Shown here: positions 1 through 9,157 of the stretch, piece by piece
Layout of the letters: each line of letters starts with the position of its first letter
How positions within the stretch are numbered: position 1 is the stretch's first letter
Source of the DNA: Desulfosoma caldarium
GTDB lineage: Bacteria > Desulfobacterota > Syntrophobacteria > Syntrophobacterales > DSM-9756
Reading direction: 5' to 3'
Assembly: GCF_003751385.1 (NCBI RefSeq)
Contig: NZ_RJVA01000013.1
Location: 372,001-436,000 of the forward strand
DNA: 64,000 bases
The notes under the pieces: model-generated
What the model saw: only the letters and a program-made list of their open reading frames with translations
Told to the model about the DNA's origin: nothing
Database searches by the model: none
Position numbers and translations under genes: made by a program

Positions 1-807
1 CTGGCTCCTCTGGCTTTGGGCCACAAATTCCTTGACCGGCTCATACAGCTTGCCGCCACAGATGTAGCCAATGCTCAAATCTTCAAAAGCCTCGAAAAGC
101 TTCTGGTCAAAAAGTTCGCTGTCCATGCGAACGATGATAGCCACGTCGGCTCGATAGGGCTTGCGGATTCTGGCCACCATATGGCGTACCATTCGCTCCA
201 TCGTATTGCCATTGTTGCTGTGGGCATCTCCGCGACGAAAGACCGCATCGATGATGTGGTTTTGCCATGTCATCTGCAGCGGCTGAAATCCTTTGACACG
301 CTTGTAGGCGGGCTTGACGCCGTGGACCCGGGCCTCGTCGTTGTCCATAACCATGGTGTCCATGCCCAAAACCATCAGATCGGGCTCTTGCAGCTTAAGA
401 CGCCACAAAAACAGCCGCTGCAAAAGGTGGCGGTACAAGTCAATGCGCGGCCACCAAAAAGAGCAGAAGAACCTTTTGACGGCGTGGGAGGAAAGCATGC
501 GACCTGGATCACACTCGATGGCGGCGGCATAGCCCGCGTCCTTGGCTAGGGCATCGAAGTCAACCAGGTGCCGGCTCGTGCCGTCCATAAAAAAACACAG
601 TAGCTGCTTGAAAATCTCGAGGATCGGCTGCCCCTTGCGGCGACGACGCATGGAGCCAAAGAAAGTATCGATCTGCTAAAAAATCTGGATGTTGCCAAGA
701 TAGCGAAAAAACAAAATCAAACCGCCGCGGCCTGTAAGCGTATCGGGGGGCACCTCAACGCCGTCAATTCTTGCTTTGCTATTTGTCGTGGTTGTGGCAC
801 GTCCCAT
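1..807 (-). pseudogene. IS1380-family transposase, interrupted and cut by window edge
   Basis: The minus strand from an ATG at 807 reads through a DDE transposase of the IS1380 type, with the pattern MVMDNDEARVHGVKPAYKR, then QPLQMTW, and later RMDSELFDQKLFEAFEDL and IGYICGGKLY. Codon 44 is TAG (676-678), in the N-terminal helical part, so a full product cannot be made from this start; a restart at the ATG at 649-651 is possible. The C-terminal part lies outside the window, so I cannot see the left end of the element. I could not identify terminal inverted repeats in 808-880 with confidence. The element sits directly upstream of a decayed oxidoreductase operon and may have removed its 5' genes; that is inference. 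Confidence 0.8.
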
Positions 808-959
808 TGTGAAGTCCCCACCTTTTGGGTTATGGTTACGCGGTATGTGATACGTCCGATCTCGCTACGATTCCACCTCATTAGCCCATTAGGTGGGATT
901 TTTTTGCGCTTAAATCGCTCAGTTCAGGTGGAACATTCCGCTCCCCGGGCCATTGGCTG

Positions 960-1449
960 GCTTCCGCGCAGCCCCTCTTGGAAGAGTGGTAGATCCTCTG
1001 GATGAAAGCGCCGGAAACGGTCCTAAAGCCCATCAGGTGAAATACATGTGGCTGTTTGTGGTGCGCTGAGGCGGTGTGCCTGTGCCCCCTCAGGCATCTT
1101 GGCATCTGAGCCGCGAGACCGATCAAGGGGAAGCCGCGGAAAGGGCCGTGGAGTTTCATGAGCGAACGGGTTGGGTGTGGCGGGAAGCGGAGTTTCGAGA
1201 ACCCTTCGATCATCTGGCCGTGGCATTGGAAATTCTGGAGATGGTGTGTCAGGCCGCGGCGGAACGCGAGGCCCATCGTGATCAAGAAAATTAGCCGCCC
1301 GTGCGCTCTGGCATGATTTTCTACGGCACCACCTCGATCTTTGGGTGCCTCGATGCGCAGGGGGCCATGGAACGGCACACCGGCGCGCTGGTCTACAGGA
1401 TTTTGGATTAGTGTTTGCGGCATTTGTGCAAGGGAGAATGAGGTTATGA
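960..1449 (+). pseudogene. TorD-family molybdoenzyme chaperone, decayed
   Basis: Pieces of a TorD/DmsD-type chaperone can be read in two frames. One frame gives KYMWLFVV, an in-frame TGA (1067-1070 region), then VPVPPQASWHLSRE and EPFDHLAVALEILEMV, which match the family pattern of a Pro-Pro-x-x-Ser segment followed by the Pro-Asp-His-Leu-Ala-x-Glu-Leu-Glu helix. After about 1294 the C-terminal part continues in another frame (DFLRHHLDLWVPRC and LQDFGLVFAAF) and ends in a TGA at 1447-1449. So there is at least one nonsense codon and one frameshift. The old stop overlaps the ATG of the next gene (ATGA), the usual coupling in DMSO-reductase-family operons. The upstream boundary is approximate. 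Confidence 0.7.
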
Positions 1450-2042
1450 AAAACGTCGCTCGAGATCGCTACGTCATGATCTGCAACGTGGATCTTTGTC
1501 TCGGCTGTGCTGCCTGCAGTGTGGAGTGCCGCCGTTATGACGGCTTGGACGAAAAGGGAAGTTTTCGCATGCGCGTGCATACCCAGGAAACCTGCACTTT
1601 TCCCGACGTAACCTTGGAACACGTGCGGGTATCGAGCGCCCATTGCGTCAAAGCGGAATGCATCAAGGATTTCCCCACGGGAGCCACCCTTCGGGCCGAG
1701 GAGGGCTTTGTGTTCATCACGTAGGAACGCTGCATGGAATGTGGCGCCTGTGTGGATGCGTGCCCCTACGGTGCCCGTTACATGCGCCAATTTGGCCAGA
1801 TGCTCAAGGCCAACAAGTGCGCGTGGTGTTATGCTCGAGTCTACGAAGGGCACAAGCCGGTGTGCGTGGAAAAGTGCATCACCGGAGCACTTGTCTTTGG
1901 GTTGTTTTCGAATCTGGCCATCAAGGCCGCATTGGCAGCCCATGACGTGGACGTCTATCATCCGGAAGACAACACCAAGCCGCAACTTCACCGAAAAGCC
2001 ATGCGCCCTCGCCCAAAAGACCTCAGGGTGTTGGCCCGGTGA
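1446..2042 (+). pseudogene. DmsB/NrfC-type four-cluster ferredoxin subunit, broken
   Basis: This is an electron-transfer subunit of a molybdopterin (DMSO reductase family) oxidoreductase, about 198 codons. The ATG at 1446 has AGGGAG upstream and overlaps the TorD relic. Cluster 1 is intact (CLGCAACSVEC). Cluster 2 has lost two of four cysteines: the expected Cys-x-x-Cys starts with Ser (codon 1635) and the Cys before Pro-Thr-Gly is Phe (codon 1671). An in-frame TAG at 1722-1724 follows, probably from CAG, just before the intact cluster 3 (CMECGACVDACPYGARY). Cluster 4 keeps its cysteines but has Ile for Pro (CVEKCITGA). A stop plus two missing ligands indicates real decay and not a sequencing slip. 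No catalytic molybdenum subunit is present nearby. Confidence 0.82.
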
Positions 2043-2233
2043 CCGCAACCGCTGGCCTGAGGGTTCAGCATCGCCTTGACAAGGGGCCTCATGGCGGAAC
2101 CCTGGGGAAGCGGTGCAACGGGCAATGCGGTGTCGCGGCTTGCGCGGCTCCTCCAGGTTGCGTGAAAGGACGGCCCTTTTGTGACACACGGCTTGGTGGT
2201 GCCAAATCGGGCACGAAGCCCGTGAAGCTGCTT

Positions 2234-3028
2234 TTACCACACATCCCTTCGGCGGTTTTCGAGGCAAGGAAGCTTTTTCCGCACCGATTGAACCCGTGTG
2301 ATCGAAATGTTCGCGACAACACAATCCTCCCCTTCAGCGGCCGAAGCCACGCACACCCCAAAGGGGTCAAAGACGCTGCTTCGGCCGCAAAAGGCGCTAC
2401 CGATCAGGTTGCATCCCGCCACATAGAACGTGTTTTCAATGGCGCGGGCTCGAAGCAGCGTCAGCCAATGGTCTTCCTTGAAAGAACCTTGATACCACGC
2501 GGAAAGAACCAGCACCAGCTCGGCCTCTTGGTCGGCGAGATAACGAAAGATTTCCGGAAACCTTAAATCATAACAGACGGTCACGCCCACTCGCAGCCCG
2601 CGGATCGAAACCACGGAAGGTGGTGAATCCCCCGGACGCATGGTGTCCGATTCACGAACGTTTAGAGCGTCAAAGAGGTGCAGTTTTCGGTACGTGGTGA
2701 GCCTTTCCCCGTGAGGACTCAAGACCACGGCCGTGTTGTAGGCGAGCTGAGGATCTGGCGACGCCTCCCATCCTCCGGCCGCCATGGCGATGCCCCATGC
2801 CTTGGCGACGGCGCCGAGCTGCGTGAAAAACTCGGCCCCGATCTGGCGCACAAAGTGCATCGGCGGACGCCCTGAGCCCGGCAACCCCATGAACATCTCG
2901 GGAAACACAAGAAGATGCGCGCCTCTTTGAACGGCAACCTCTGCATACCGGTGCGCCGTCTCCAGATTGCGCTCCGGATCGGTGCTGCCCTCCACCTGCG
3001 CCAGAGCCACGGTGAGTGTCCCATCCAT
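2234..3028 (-). CDS. Carbon-nitrogen hydrolase (nitrilase superfamily, omega-amidase/Nit-like)
   Basis: A 264-residue cytoplasmic amidohydrolase of the nitrilase superfamily. The Glu-Lys-Cys triad is visible: Glu44 in LVFPEMFMG, Lys115 in YRKLHLFD and Cys152 in VTVCYDLRFPE. Spacing and length fit the Nit2/YafV-like branch that deaminates dicarboxylate monoamides such as alpha-ketoglutaramate or 2-oxosuccinamate, but the substrate cannot be fixed from sequence. I chose the ATG at 3028 over the longer frame to 3160 because GAGGGGGC precedes it and the family starts here (TVALAQ). The gene is alone on the minus strand, divergent from livK. The region upstream has no clear strong promoter. Confidence 0.9.
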   Translation of the reverse strand: MDGTLTVALAQVEGSTDPERNLETAHRYAEVAVQRGAHLLVFPEMFMGLPGSGRPPMHFVRQIGAEFFTQLGAVAKAWGIAMAAGGWEASPDPQLAYNTAVVLSPHGERLTTYRKLHLFDALNVRESDTMRPGDSPPSVVSIRGLRVGVTVCYDLRFPEIFRYLADQEAELVLVLSAWYQGSFKEDHWLTLLRARAIENTFYVAGCNLIGSAFCGRSSVFDPFGVCVASAAEGEDCVVANISITRVQSVRKKLPCLENRRRDVW

Positions 3029-3337
3029 GTCTCTTTGCCCCCTCTTCAAAATTTTAAGGCCTTCCCCAATCCAGCCGCAAGGCGGTTTCGGTCTCGTGGT
3101 GAGCTTTGAACCGACTTGACTCATAGCAAACGTGATTGGACAATAACGAAAATTTTGCATTTTGGCGACAACCGCCCTTTCGGTTACACTTGGGCCCCAA
3201 ACCCTTCATTGAGATGACCTATGTGGAGGCAGCGCCACGGTGTTTCGACCTCTGCTTTGTTCGGAGTCCTTTGCCCTTGATGGATTTAAACGGCATGGGC
3301 TGAGCGTCGGGTTCATTAAAAGCAAGGAGGTGCGATC
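3029..3337. other. Divergent intergenic region, nitrilase gene / livK
   Basis: About 309 bases separating the minus-strand nitrilase-family gene from livK. It must carry both promoters, but neither is obvious. The best livK-proximal feature is the ribosome binding site AAGGAGG just before the ATG at 3338. I see no further gene, repeat or convincing operator here. Confidence 0.5.
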
Positions 3338-4567
3338 ATGAAAAGGTGGCATGGAATGTGGTTCTTGTGTGTGGTGGCAGTTTTGGGACTGGTTATGGCA
3401 CCGGCCATAGGACAGGCGTCGAATCCCATCAAGGTGGGATTTGTCTACATCATGTCCGGACCGTTTGCCACCTACGGCCAGTTCGCTAAACAGGGAGCCG
3501 AGATGGCCGTGGAAGAGATCAATGCCGCCGGGGGTATTATGGGGCGTCCGGTGGAAGCCATCTTTGAGGACTCCACGGGAAAACCCGACGTGGCGGTGCG
3601 AGTTATCCGCAGACTTGTGTACCAGGAGGGGGTGGCGTGTGTGATAGGCCTTGATTCCAGCGGTGTGGCCAACACGGTCGTGCCGCTCATGCCCGAGCTG
3701 AAGACGCCGCTTATAGTAACCCACGCCGCCACACCGGATGTGACGGGAAACTTGTGTAACAGGTACACCTTTCGTATTTCCGTAAGCCTGGATCAAAACG
3801 TGAAAGCTGCAGCTCTGGTGGCGTCTGAGACCAAGGCCAAGGTGTGGACCACGGTGGGACCAGACTATGCCTTTGGCCATCAATCCTGGGAATATTTTCA
3901 GAAGTACTTGAAGGCGCTCCGTCCTGACGTGAGCTTTATGCCCTCAGATCAGACCGCCTTCGCCCCGATAAAGACCACCGATTTCAGTGCCTACATCACC
4001 AAGATCATGCAAGCCAAGCCCGAAGGTGTGCTCATTTCCCTCTGGGGCGGCAACCTGATCGACTTTGTTCGACAAGCCTCCGAGATGGGCTTTTTCAAGG
4101 GGAACTGGGAGGTGCTCATGACCCTTGGGGGCGCCACCGAAGTCCTCTATGCCTTGGGGGACAAAATGCCCGAAGGCTTGTGGGTAGGAACCCGCTACTG
4201 GTTCCTGGCCAACGACACGCCGCAAAACGTAGCCTTTCGCGACAACTACAAGAAACGCTACGGGCAGTTCCCTTCCTACAATGCCCATGGAGCTTATGCG
4301 GCACTGTATGCCTTAAAAGCTGCGGCGGAAAAGGCTAAGTCGGTAGACAAGGAAGCGATCATCGAAGCCTTGGAGGGGCTGACACTGGAGCTTCCCGTGG
4401 GTACTGTGACCTTGAGGCCCGGGGATCATCAGGCCCTGACCAACGCCACATGGGGGAAAACGGCTTCGGATCCCAACTATCCTCTTCGCATCTTGAAGCC
4501 CATTCGAATCTTTCCGGCACAGACCGTCACGCCACCTTTGGAGGAAACGGGCTGCCGCATGAAGTAA
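3338..4567 (+). CDS. livK: Branched-chain amino acid ABC transporter, periplasmic binding protein
   Basis: A 409-residue type I periplasmic binding protein (Peripla_BP_6/LivK class). Residues 1-27 form a signal peptide with a hydrophobic core (LCVVAVLGLVMAPAIGQAS). The mature N-terminus begins with IKVGFVYIMSGPFATYGQ, typical for this class, followed by EEINAAGG. It captures the ligand and delivers it to the LivHMGF complex encoded directly downstream. The start is well supported by AAGGAGG seven bases before the ATG. Ligand range in this class covers Leu/Ile/Val, amides and small organic acids, so the exact substrate is open. Confidence 0.93.
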   Translation: MKRWHGMWFLCVVAVLGLVMAPAIGQASNPIKVGFVYIMSGPFATYGQFAKQGAEMAVEEINAAGGIMGRPVEAIFEDSTGKPDVAVRVIRRLVYQEGVACVIGLDSSGVANTVVPLMPELKTPLIVTHAATPDVTGNLCNRYTFRISVSLDQNVKAAALVASETKAKVWTTVGPDYAFGHQSWEYFQKYLKALRPDVSFMPSDQTAFAPIKTTDFSAYITKIMQAKPEGVLISLWGGNLIDFVRQASEMGFFKGNWEVLMTLGGATEVLYALGDKMPEGLWVGTRYWFLANDTPQNVAFRDNYKKRYGQFPSYNAHGAYAALYALKAAAEKAKSVDKEAIIEALEGLTLELPVGTVTLRPGDHQALTNATWGKTASDPNYPLRILKPIRIFPAQTVTPPLEETGCRMK

Positions 4568-4747
4568 AGAGCCCAGTTCGAGGGTGGGATTTGTCGTTTG
4601 CAGGGGAGGCTGTTGCAGAACTTTCGGGATTGGTTGGTACTCTCGAGCAAGAGTCCTCTCACGCCCGAAGTTTAATTGGTTTTGGGGTGGAGCTGAGGGG
4701 GTTCGGGGACGTCTGAGGGTTCTGCGACAGCCGGAGAAAGGTTTTCA

Positions 4748-5608
4748 ATGGAAGCCATGGTGGTCAATGTCCTAAACGGCTTGAGTTGGGGCATGCTGCT
4801 CTTTCTCATTTCCGTGGGACTGACGACGATTTTCGGCGTTCTGGGCGTGCTCAACTTTGCTCATGGTTCCCTTTTTATGCTGGGTGCCTACGGGACCATG
4901 TCCCTGATGCGATTCTTCCCATCGTTTTGGGCTGGCGTGGTCATCGCTCCCCTGCTGACGGCCCTTTTGGGCATGGGCGTGGAGATAACGCTGCTTCGGC
5001 GTGTCTACCTTCGCGACGTCAGTTATCAGCTACTGCTCACCTTTGCCGTGTTATTGGTTTTGGATGACGCGGTGCGCATCCTTTGGGGAGCGGCCTACCA
5101 TGTGGTGGATCCGCCGGCCTCTCTGGCGGGGACCGTGGGCCTTTTTTCTCATTCCTATCCCATCTACCGACTGTTTCTTATCGTGGTGGGTCCGGTTCTG
5201 GGGCTGGGGTTATGGGGTTTTTTTACCCGCACACGGTGGGGAAAGATGATTCGGGCAGCGGCACAAGACCGGCAGATGGCCGAGGGGGTGGGGATTCGCG
5301 TGCCGTTGCTGTTCACCTTGGTTTTTGGATTGGGAGCATGGCTCGCGGCTCTGGGAGGAGCTTTGGCTGCCCCTCATCAGAGCGTTGGGCCTGCCATGGG
5401 GGAAAGGATCATCATTGAGAGCTTCATCGTCGTCGTGGTGGGAGGGTTGGGAAGTTTTCCCGGAGCATTTGTGGGGGCCATTCTTCTTGGGCTGTTGGAT
5501 GCTTTTGGAACCCTTTTTGCCGGTCGAGTCCAAATGGCGTTACCTTATGTGGTCTTGGCCTTCGTGCTTCTCGTTAGGCCGCGAGGGCTTCTGGGCAGGG
5601 AGGGGTAA
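4748..5608 (+). CDS. livH: Branched-chain amino acid ABC transporter permease LivH
   Basis: A 286-residue inner-membrane permease with about eight hydrophobic segments. The N-terminus carries the LivH hallmark GVLNFAHGSLFMLGAY, and the later VVVVGGLGSFPGAFVGAI is the conserved loop that contacts the ATPase. It pairs with LivM to form the transport channel for the LivK ligand. The start has GAGAAAGG upstream. The gap of about 180 bases after livK has no gene; a partial transcription stop there would fit the usual higher need for binding protein, but I see no clear hairpin. Confidence 0.93.
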   Translation: MEAMVVNVLNGLSWGMLLFLISVGLTTIFGVLGVLNFAHGSLFMLGAYGTMSLMRFFPSFWAGVVIAPLLTALLGMGVEITLLRRVYLRDVSYQLLLTFAVLLVLDDAVRILWGAAYHVVDPPASLAGTVGLFSHSYPIYRLFLIVVGPVLGLGLWGFFTRTRWGKMIRAAAQDRQMAEGVGIRVPLLFTLVFGLGAWLAALGGALAAPHQSVGPAMGERIIIESFIVVVVGGLGSFPGAFVGAILLGLLDAFGTLFAGRVQMALPYVVLAFVLLVRPRGLLGREG

Positions 5609-5610
5609 AC

Positions 5611-6573
5611 ATGGAACGGAGGTTTCTGCTCGGAATGCCTGTTGCCCTCGGACTGGCGCTGCTCCTCTCGCTGTTTCCCCTGATCGTGCCCATCTATTGG
5701 GTCATGTTGGCCACCGAGATTCTCATCATGGGCCTCTTTGCCATGAGTTTCAACCTGCTCTTTGGCTACGCGGGATTGCTATCCTTCGGACACGGAGGCT
5801 TCTTGGGAGTCGGCGCTTACGTGACCGCTCTTTTTCTGATCCATGGATCATGGTCCCTGTGGTTCATTCTCCTGGCCAGCATCCTTTCGGCGAGTCTTGC
5901 CGCTTTCCTCGTGGGCTTCCTGTGTGTTCGCCGGGATGAGATCTTTTTTGCCATGCTATCCCTGGCCCTTGGCATGATGCTTTTTGCCGTGGCGCATAAC
6001 TGGCGGGAAGTGACAGGAGGCAGTGACGGCTTGCCCGTTTTTGCCGTCCCGCCACTGTCTTTAGGACTCTGGAAGCTTTCCCTGTTTGCCCCGTCGTCGA
6101 TGTATTATTTCACGCTCTTTTGGTTTGCCACGAGTGCCTTGTTCTTGTGGACTGTCGTCCGTTCGCCTTTTGGGCTCATGCTGCAAGCGGTGCGGGAAAA
6201 CAAGCTGCGACTATCTTTTTCGGGGACCGATGTCAGGCTGGTTCGACTGGCGGCCTTTGTCATCGCCGGAGGGCTCGCGGGTCTGGCGGGGTTTCTGTTG
6301 TGCCTTTTCAACAGAATGGCCGCTCCGGACATGCTGCATTGGAGCTTTTCCGCACGACCGGTGCTTATGACTATTCTCGGGGGTGCGGGAACCTTTTGGG
6401 GACCAGCGGTCGGTTCGGCTATTTTTTTCATTCTCGAACACTGGGTCACGGCATTTACGGAAAACTGGATGATTGTTTTGGGAAGTCTTCTCATTTTAGT
6501 GGTGCTCTTTTTCCCGGATGGCATCTGGGGCACGCTAAGCAAAGCCACGGGTGAACGCAAGGAACAAGTCTGA
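5611..6573 (+). CDS. livM: Branched-chain amino acid ABC transporter permease LivM
   Basis: A 320-residue inner-membrane permease, second half of the Liv channel. It shows the LivM signature SFNLLFGYAGLLSFGHGGFL near residue 50 and the C-terminal ILGGAGTFWGPAVGSAIF loop. It starts two bases after the livH stop, with GGGAGGGG just upstream, so translation is probably coupled. Length and topology are normal for the family. Confidence 0.93.
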   Translation: MERRFLLGMPVALGLALLLSLFPLIVPIYWVMLATEILIMGLFAMSFNLLFGYAGLLSFGHGGFLGVGAYVTALFLIHGSWSLWFILLASILSASLAAFLVGFLCVRRDEIFFAMLSLALGMMLFAVAHNWREVTGGSDGLPVFAVPPLSLGLWKLSLFAPSSMYYFTLFWFATSALFLWTVVRSPFGLMLQAVRENKLRLSFSGTDVRLVRLAAFVIAGGLAGLAGFLLCLFNRMAAPDMLHWSFSARPVLMTILGGAGTFWGPAVGSAIFFILEHWVTAFTENWMIVLGSLLILVVLFFPDGIWGTLSKATGERKEQV

Positions 6574-7338
6574 ATGGCGCAGCGGATGATTTTGAGCGTG
6601 GAAGACGTACATCAGTATTTCGGAAGGTTTGCAGCCCTTTCTGGCGTGAGCCTTCAGGTGCCCGAAGGGCGGCTCACGGCCCTTATCGGACCAAACGGCG
6701 CCGGCAAGACGACCTTATACAATGTGGTTTCAGGCCGCTACAGACCGACCTCGGGCAAGGTCATCTTTCAAGGACGGGACGTGACCGGACTTCCCGCTCA
6801 CCGGCTCTGCGCCATGGGTTTGGGCCGTTCTTTTCAAATCACCAATGTCTTTTCCCAGTTGACGGTCTTGGAAAACGTTCTGGTTCCCTTGGTCATTAAG
6901 GGCGGCGGCGCGTTTTGTTTTTGGCGACCACTGAAGCGGGATCGAGCTTTGGAACAGACCGCCATGAAGGTCCTGGCCATGGTGGGTCTTGCGGAAAAAG
7001 CCCATGTAGGGGTTCATCAGCTGCCCTATGGAGACAAACGCCTTGTGGAAATAGCCATCGCTCTCGCGCCGGCGCCTCGCATGGTTCTCCTGGACGAGCC
7101 AACGGCGGGAATGAATCCCGAAGAAACCGAGCATATGATTCAATTGATCAAGAGCTTGGCCGAAACGTCTGGGACCACTTTTTTTATTACCGAGCACGAC
7201 ATGAAGGTGGTCTTTTCCGTGGCTGACTACATCTATGTGCTTCATCAGGGAACGCTTCTTGCCCAAGGAACGCCAGAAGAGATTCGAGCCGATCAAAGGG
7301 TCAAAGAGGCCTATTTGGGAGGGAGCCTTGAGCCTTGA
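6574..7338 (+). CDS. livG: Branched-chain amino acid ABC transporter ATPase LivG
   Basis: A 254-residue ABC ATPase. Walker A is GPNGAGKT (about residue 38); Walker B is MVLLDEPTAGM, with the LivG-specific GMNPEE extension and the switch His in ITEHDMKVV. The usual LSGG signature is replaced by LPYGDKR, which is the normal form in LivG proteins. The ATG follows the livM stop with no gap. Together with LivF it powers uptake through LivHM. Confidence 0.93.
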   Translation: MAQRMILSVEDVHQYFGRFAALSGVSLQVPEGRLTALIGPNGAGKTTLYNVVSGRYRPTSGKVIFQGRDVTGLPAHRLCAMGLGRSFQITNVFSQLTVLENVLVPLVIKGGGAFCFWRPLKRDRALEQTAMKVLAMVGLAEKAHVGVHQLPYGDKRLVEIAIALAPAPRMVLLDEPTAGMNPEETEHMIQLIKSLAETSGTTFFITEHDMKVVFSVADYIYVLHQGTLLAQGTPEEIRADQRVKEAYLGGSLEP

Positions 7339-8029
7339 AGTCCGGGACATTCACGTCTATTACGGCGACAGCTACATACTTCAGGGAATGAGTTTGGAGG
7401 TTCAGGAAAAGGAAATTGTCTGCCTTTTGGGCCGCAATGGGGCCGGAAAGACGACGACCCTGCGCAGCATCATGGGTTATGCGCCACCAAGGCGAGGTGA
7501 AATTCGTTTCCATGGTCGAGTGATCAGCGGGAAGCCTGTGCATGAGATCGTGCGTGCAGGCATCGGGTATGTTCCCGAAGACAGACGCATCTTTGCTGGC
7601 CTCACAGTGGAAGAGAATCTGGAAGTGGCCATGTTGCCGGCCCGAGCTGGCAAAAGGGCATGGACGCCCCAGCGCATCTTTGAAGAATTTCCCCTGCTGG
7701 AAAGGCTTCGAAAAAAGCGAGGTGGTGAACTGAGCGGCGGTGAACAGCAATTGTTGGCCATCGCTCGAGCGCTCATGGGCAATCCTGTCCTGCTGCTATT
7801 GGACGAACCCTGTGAGGGGTTGGCTCCGGTGGTCGTGGAATTCCTGGGAGAGATCATTTTAGGGCTTAAACGGGACACGCCCATCTTGTTGGCCGAACAG
7901 AATGCTCGTTTTGCGCTTTCCATTGCGGATCGGGGCTACGTCATCGAAAAGGGCCGTGTCCAGTGCCACGGTCCTGTGGAGAAGCTTCGAGAAGACAAAG
8001 ACATTCAGCAACAATGTCTGGCTGTTTGA
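7328..8029 (+). CDS. livF: Branched-chain amino acid ABC transporter ATPase LivF
   Basis: A 233-residue ABC ATPase, partner of LivG. Walker A is GRNGAGKTT, the signature is LSGGEQQLLAIARALM, and Walker B is LLLLDEPCEGLAPVVV; the GYVPEDRRIF element is typical of LivF. I place the start at the TTG at 7328, inside the end of livG, because GGGAGGGA lies just before it and the family begins here (LEVRDIHVYYG). A longer open frame reaching 7235 overlaps livG without homology. The eleven-base overlap suggests coupled translation. This is the last gene of the liv operon. Confidence 0.9.
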   Translation: MSLEVRDIHVYYGDSYILQGMSLEVQEKEIVCLLGRNGAGKTTTLRSIMGYAPPRRGEIRFHGRVISGKPVHEIVRAGIGYVPEDRRIFAGLTVEENLEVAMLPARAGKRAWTPQRIFEEFPLLERLRKKRGGELSGGEQQLLAIARALMGNPVLLLLDEPCEGLAPVVVEFLGEIILGLKRDTPILLAEQNARFALSIADRGYVIEKGRVQCHGPVEKLREDKDIQQQCLAV

Positions 8030-8031
8030 GG

Positions 8032-8050
8032 CGTGCGGCCGAGCCGCACG
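8032..8050 (+). terminator. GC hairpin directly after livF
   Basis: Perfect 8-bp stem CGTGCGGC / GCCGCACG with a three-base loop, starting three bases after the livF stop. There is no T-run behind it, so it may act as an mRNA-stabilising or factor-assisted stop and not a classic intrinsic terminator. Confidence 0.45.
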
Positions 8051-8162
8051 GCCCGTTGCTATGAGTGCTGGGCATGGTGCAAGGCTGCCCCCCCTTTGAA
8101 CACTGCGGAGGGGTAAGGCGATTCGGGAGGCCCCATGAGACCCATGAATTCACCCGTCAGGT

Positions 8163-8503
8163 GATGGACCGACAAGAAAACCGTTCTGAGCCGTCTCGAG
8201 AGCTGGGCAAGGCAGACCGCTGCCTAAAGACCTAAAGTGCTGCAAAGCGAAGTTTTTGGCTCTTTGGTTCGGAACCACTGGGGCGAGCGAAGCGACCTGG
8301 CTCTTATCATCGAAGTGGAGAAAGCGGGCGGGCTCTCTGCGCGGCGAGGCTCTGCTTAGGGCACCACCGACCTGCCCGTTCCGGTGGATTTGTTGTTCTA
8401 TACCCTGAAGGAGTGGCGCGGCATGGATCCCCCTTTGCGTTTTACTCGAACGGTACCCGTGGCGGCACTCTGGATGTTCCATCGCCATCCACCACCGTCG
8501 TAA
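8163..8503 (+). pseudogene. Nucleotidyltransferase-domain (MNT-like) gene, decayed
   Basis: Fragments of a small nucleotidyltransferase (NTP_transf_2 fold, as in MNT/HEPN antitoxins) can be read in more than one frame. One frame gives SFWLFGSEP, matching the family LFGSRARG strand. The next frame continues with WGERSDLALIIEVE, which carries the GxxSDxDLxI pattern with the second Asp replaced by Ala, then an in-frame TAG, then LPVPVDLLFYTLKEWRGM. So there is a frameshift, a stop and a mutated metal ligand. No intact HEPN partner lies next to it. The 5' boundary is uncertain. Confidence 0.65.
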
Positions 8504-8523
8504 AGAACGGTGTTCGAAGGACT

Positions 8524-8890
8524 TTATCGGCCGTTGTCCCCAGGCTCGCCCTGGGCTAGAGGGGCAAGCACCTCAGGCCGTGTGGTTTGCAAGGCCTGGT
8601 GCGTCTGCCAGTGGTTCATTTCCGGCATAACCAAGTCCAGAATGAGCCGTTGATTTCTGGTAATCATTTCCATGGTCTCGACAACTTCAACGCCGTTTAG
8701 CGCTTCCATGATCTAGTATCCAAAATGCCGCGTGGGTTGGATCATTGCCTGCTGTTGTTGAGCCATGACGTAGAGCGTCGCCAAACCCCGGCCTCTTCCC
8801 CGCCCCATTGCCTCTGTGGAAAAAAACAGATCAAAAATCCGCTGGAGCGTTGTGGAATGCATGCCTGCGCGCGCTCAAATGGTCCTCAAA
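8524..8890 (-). pseudogene. Hybrid sensor histidine kinase, 3' remnant with internal deletion
   Basis: On the minus strand, bits of the HATPase domain are visible: TLQRIFDLFF (the normal RIFEPFFTTK box), a frameshift in a run of T, then STEAMGRGRGLATLYVMAQQ, which is the G2 box region. The frame then jumps, without the rest of the ATPase domain or the N-terminus of a receiver domain, to FGY, a TAG stop, and IMEALNGVEVVE followed by LILDLVMPEMN, the phospho-acceptor strand of a receiver. This is the tail of a hybrid kinase with at least one frameshift, one stop and one internal deletion. It ends just before the terminator of the tRNA pair. Confidence 0.7.
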
Positions 8891-8926
8891 TGCACGCCAC
8901 ACCTTCGGGGATGGGCATGCGGAAAT

Positions 8927-8964
8927 AAAAAAGGGCTGGAACAATGGCGTTCCAACCCTTTTTT
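8927..8964 (-). terminator. Intrinsic terminator of the tRNA-Arg/tRNA-Lys unit
   Basis: Read on the minus strand, AAAAAAGGGTTGGAAC pairs with GTTCCAGCCCTTTTTT around a short loop, giving a long stem that ends in a T-run. It lies about five bases after the encoded CCA of tRNA-Lys, as expected for the end of this transcript. Confidence 0.8.
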
Positions 8965-8968
8965 CTCG

Positions 8969-9044
<76 letters not shown>

Positions 9045-9055
9045 TGGATACCCTG

Positions 9056-9132
<77 letters not shown>

Positions 9133-9157
9133 ATGACCACTGTGACGAACGAAGTTT

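Noticed and set aside
1023-2324. A 433-codon open frame on the minus strand across the torD/ferredoxin relics.
   Set aside because: Its translation has no protein-like motifs and it lies antisense to recognisable relics; GC-rich DNA produces such shadows.
2039-2566. Plus-strand open frame after the ferredoxin relic.
   Set aside because: Most of it is the reverse of the nitrilase-family gene; no features and no ribosome binding site.
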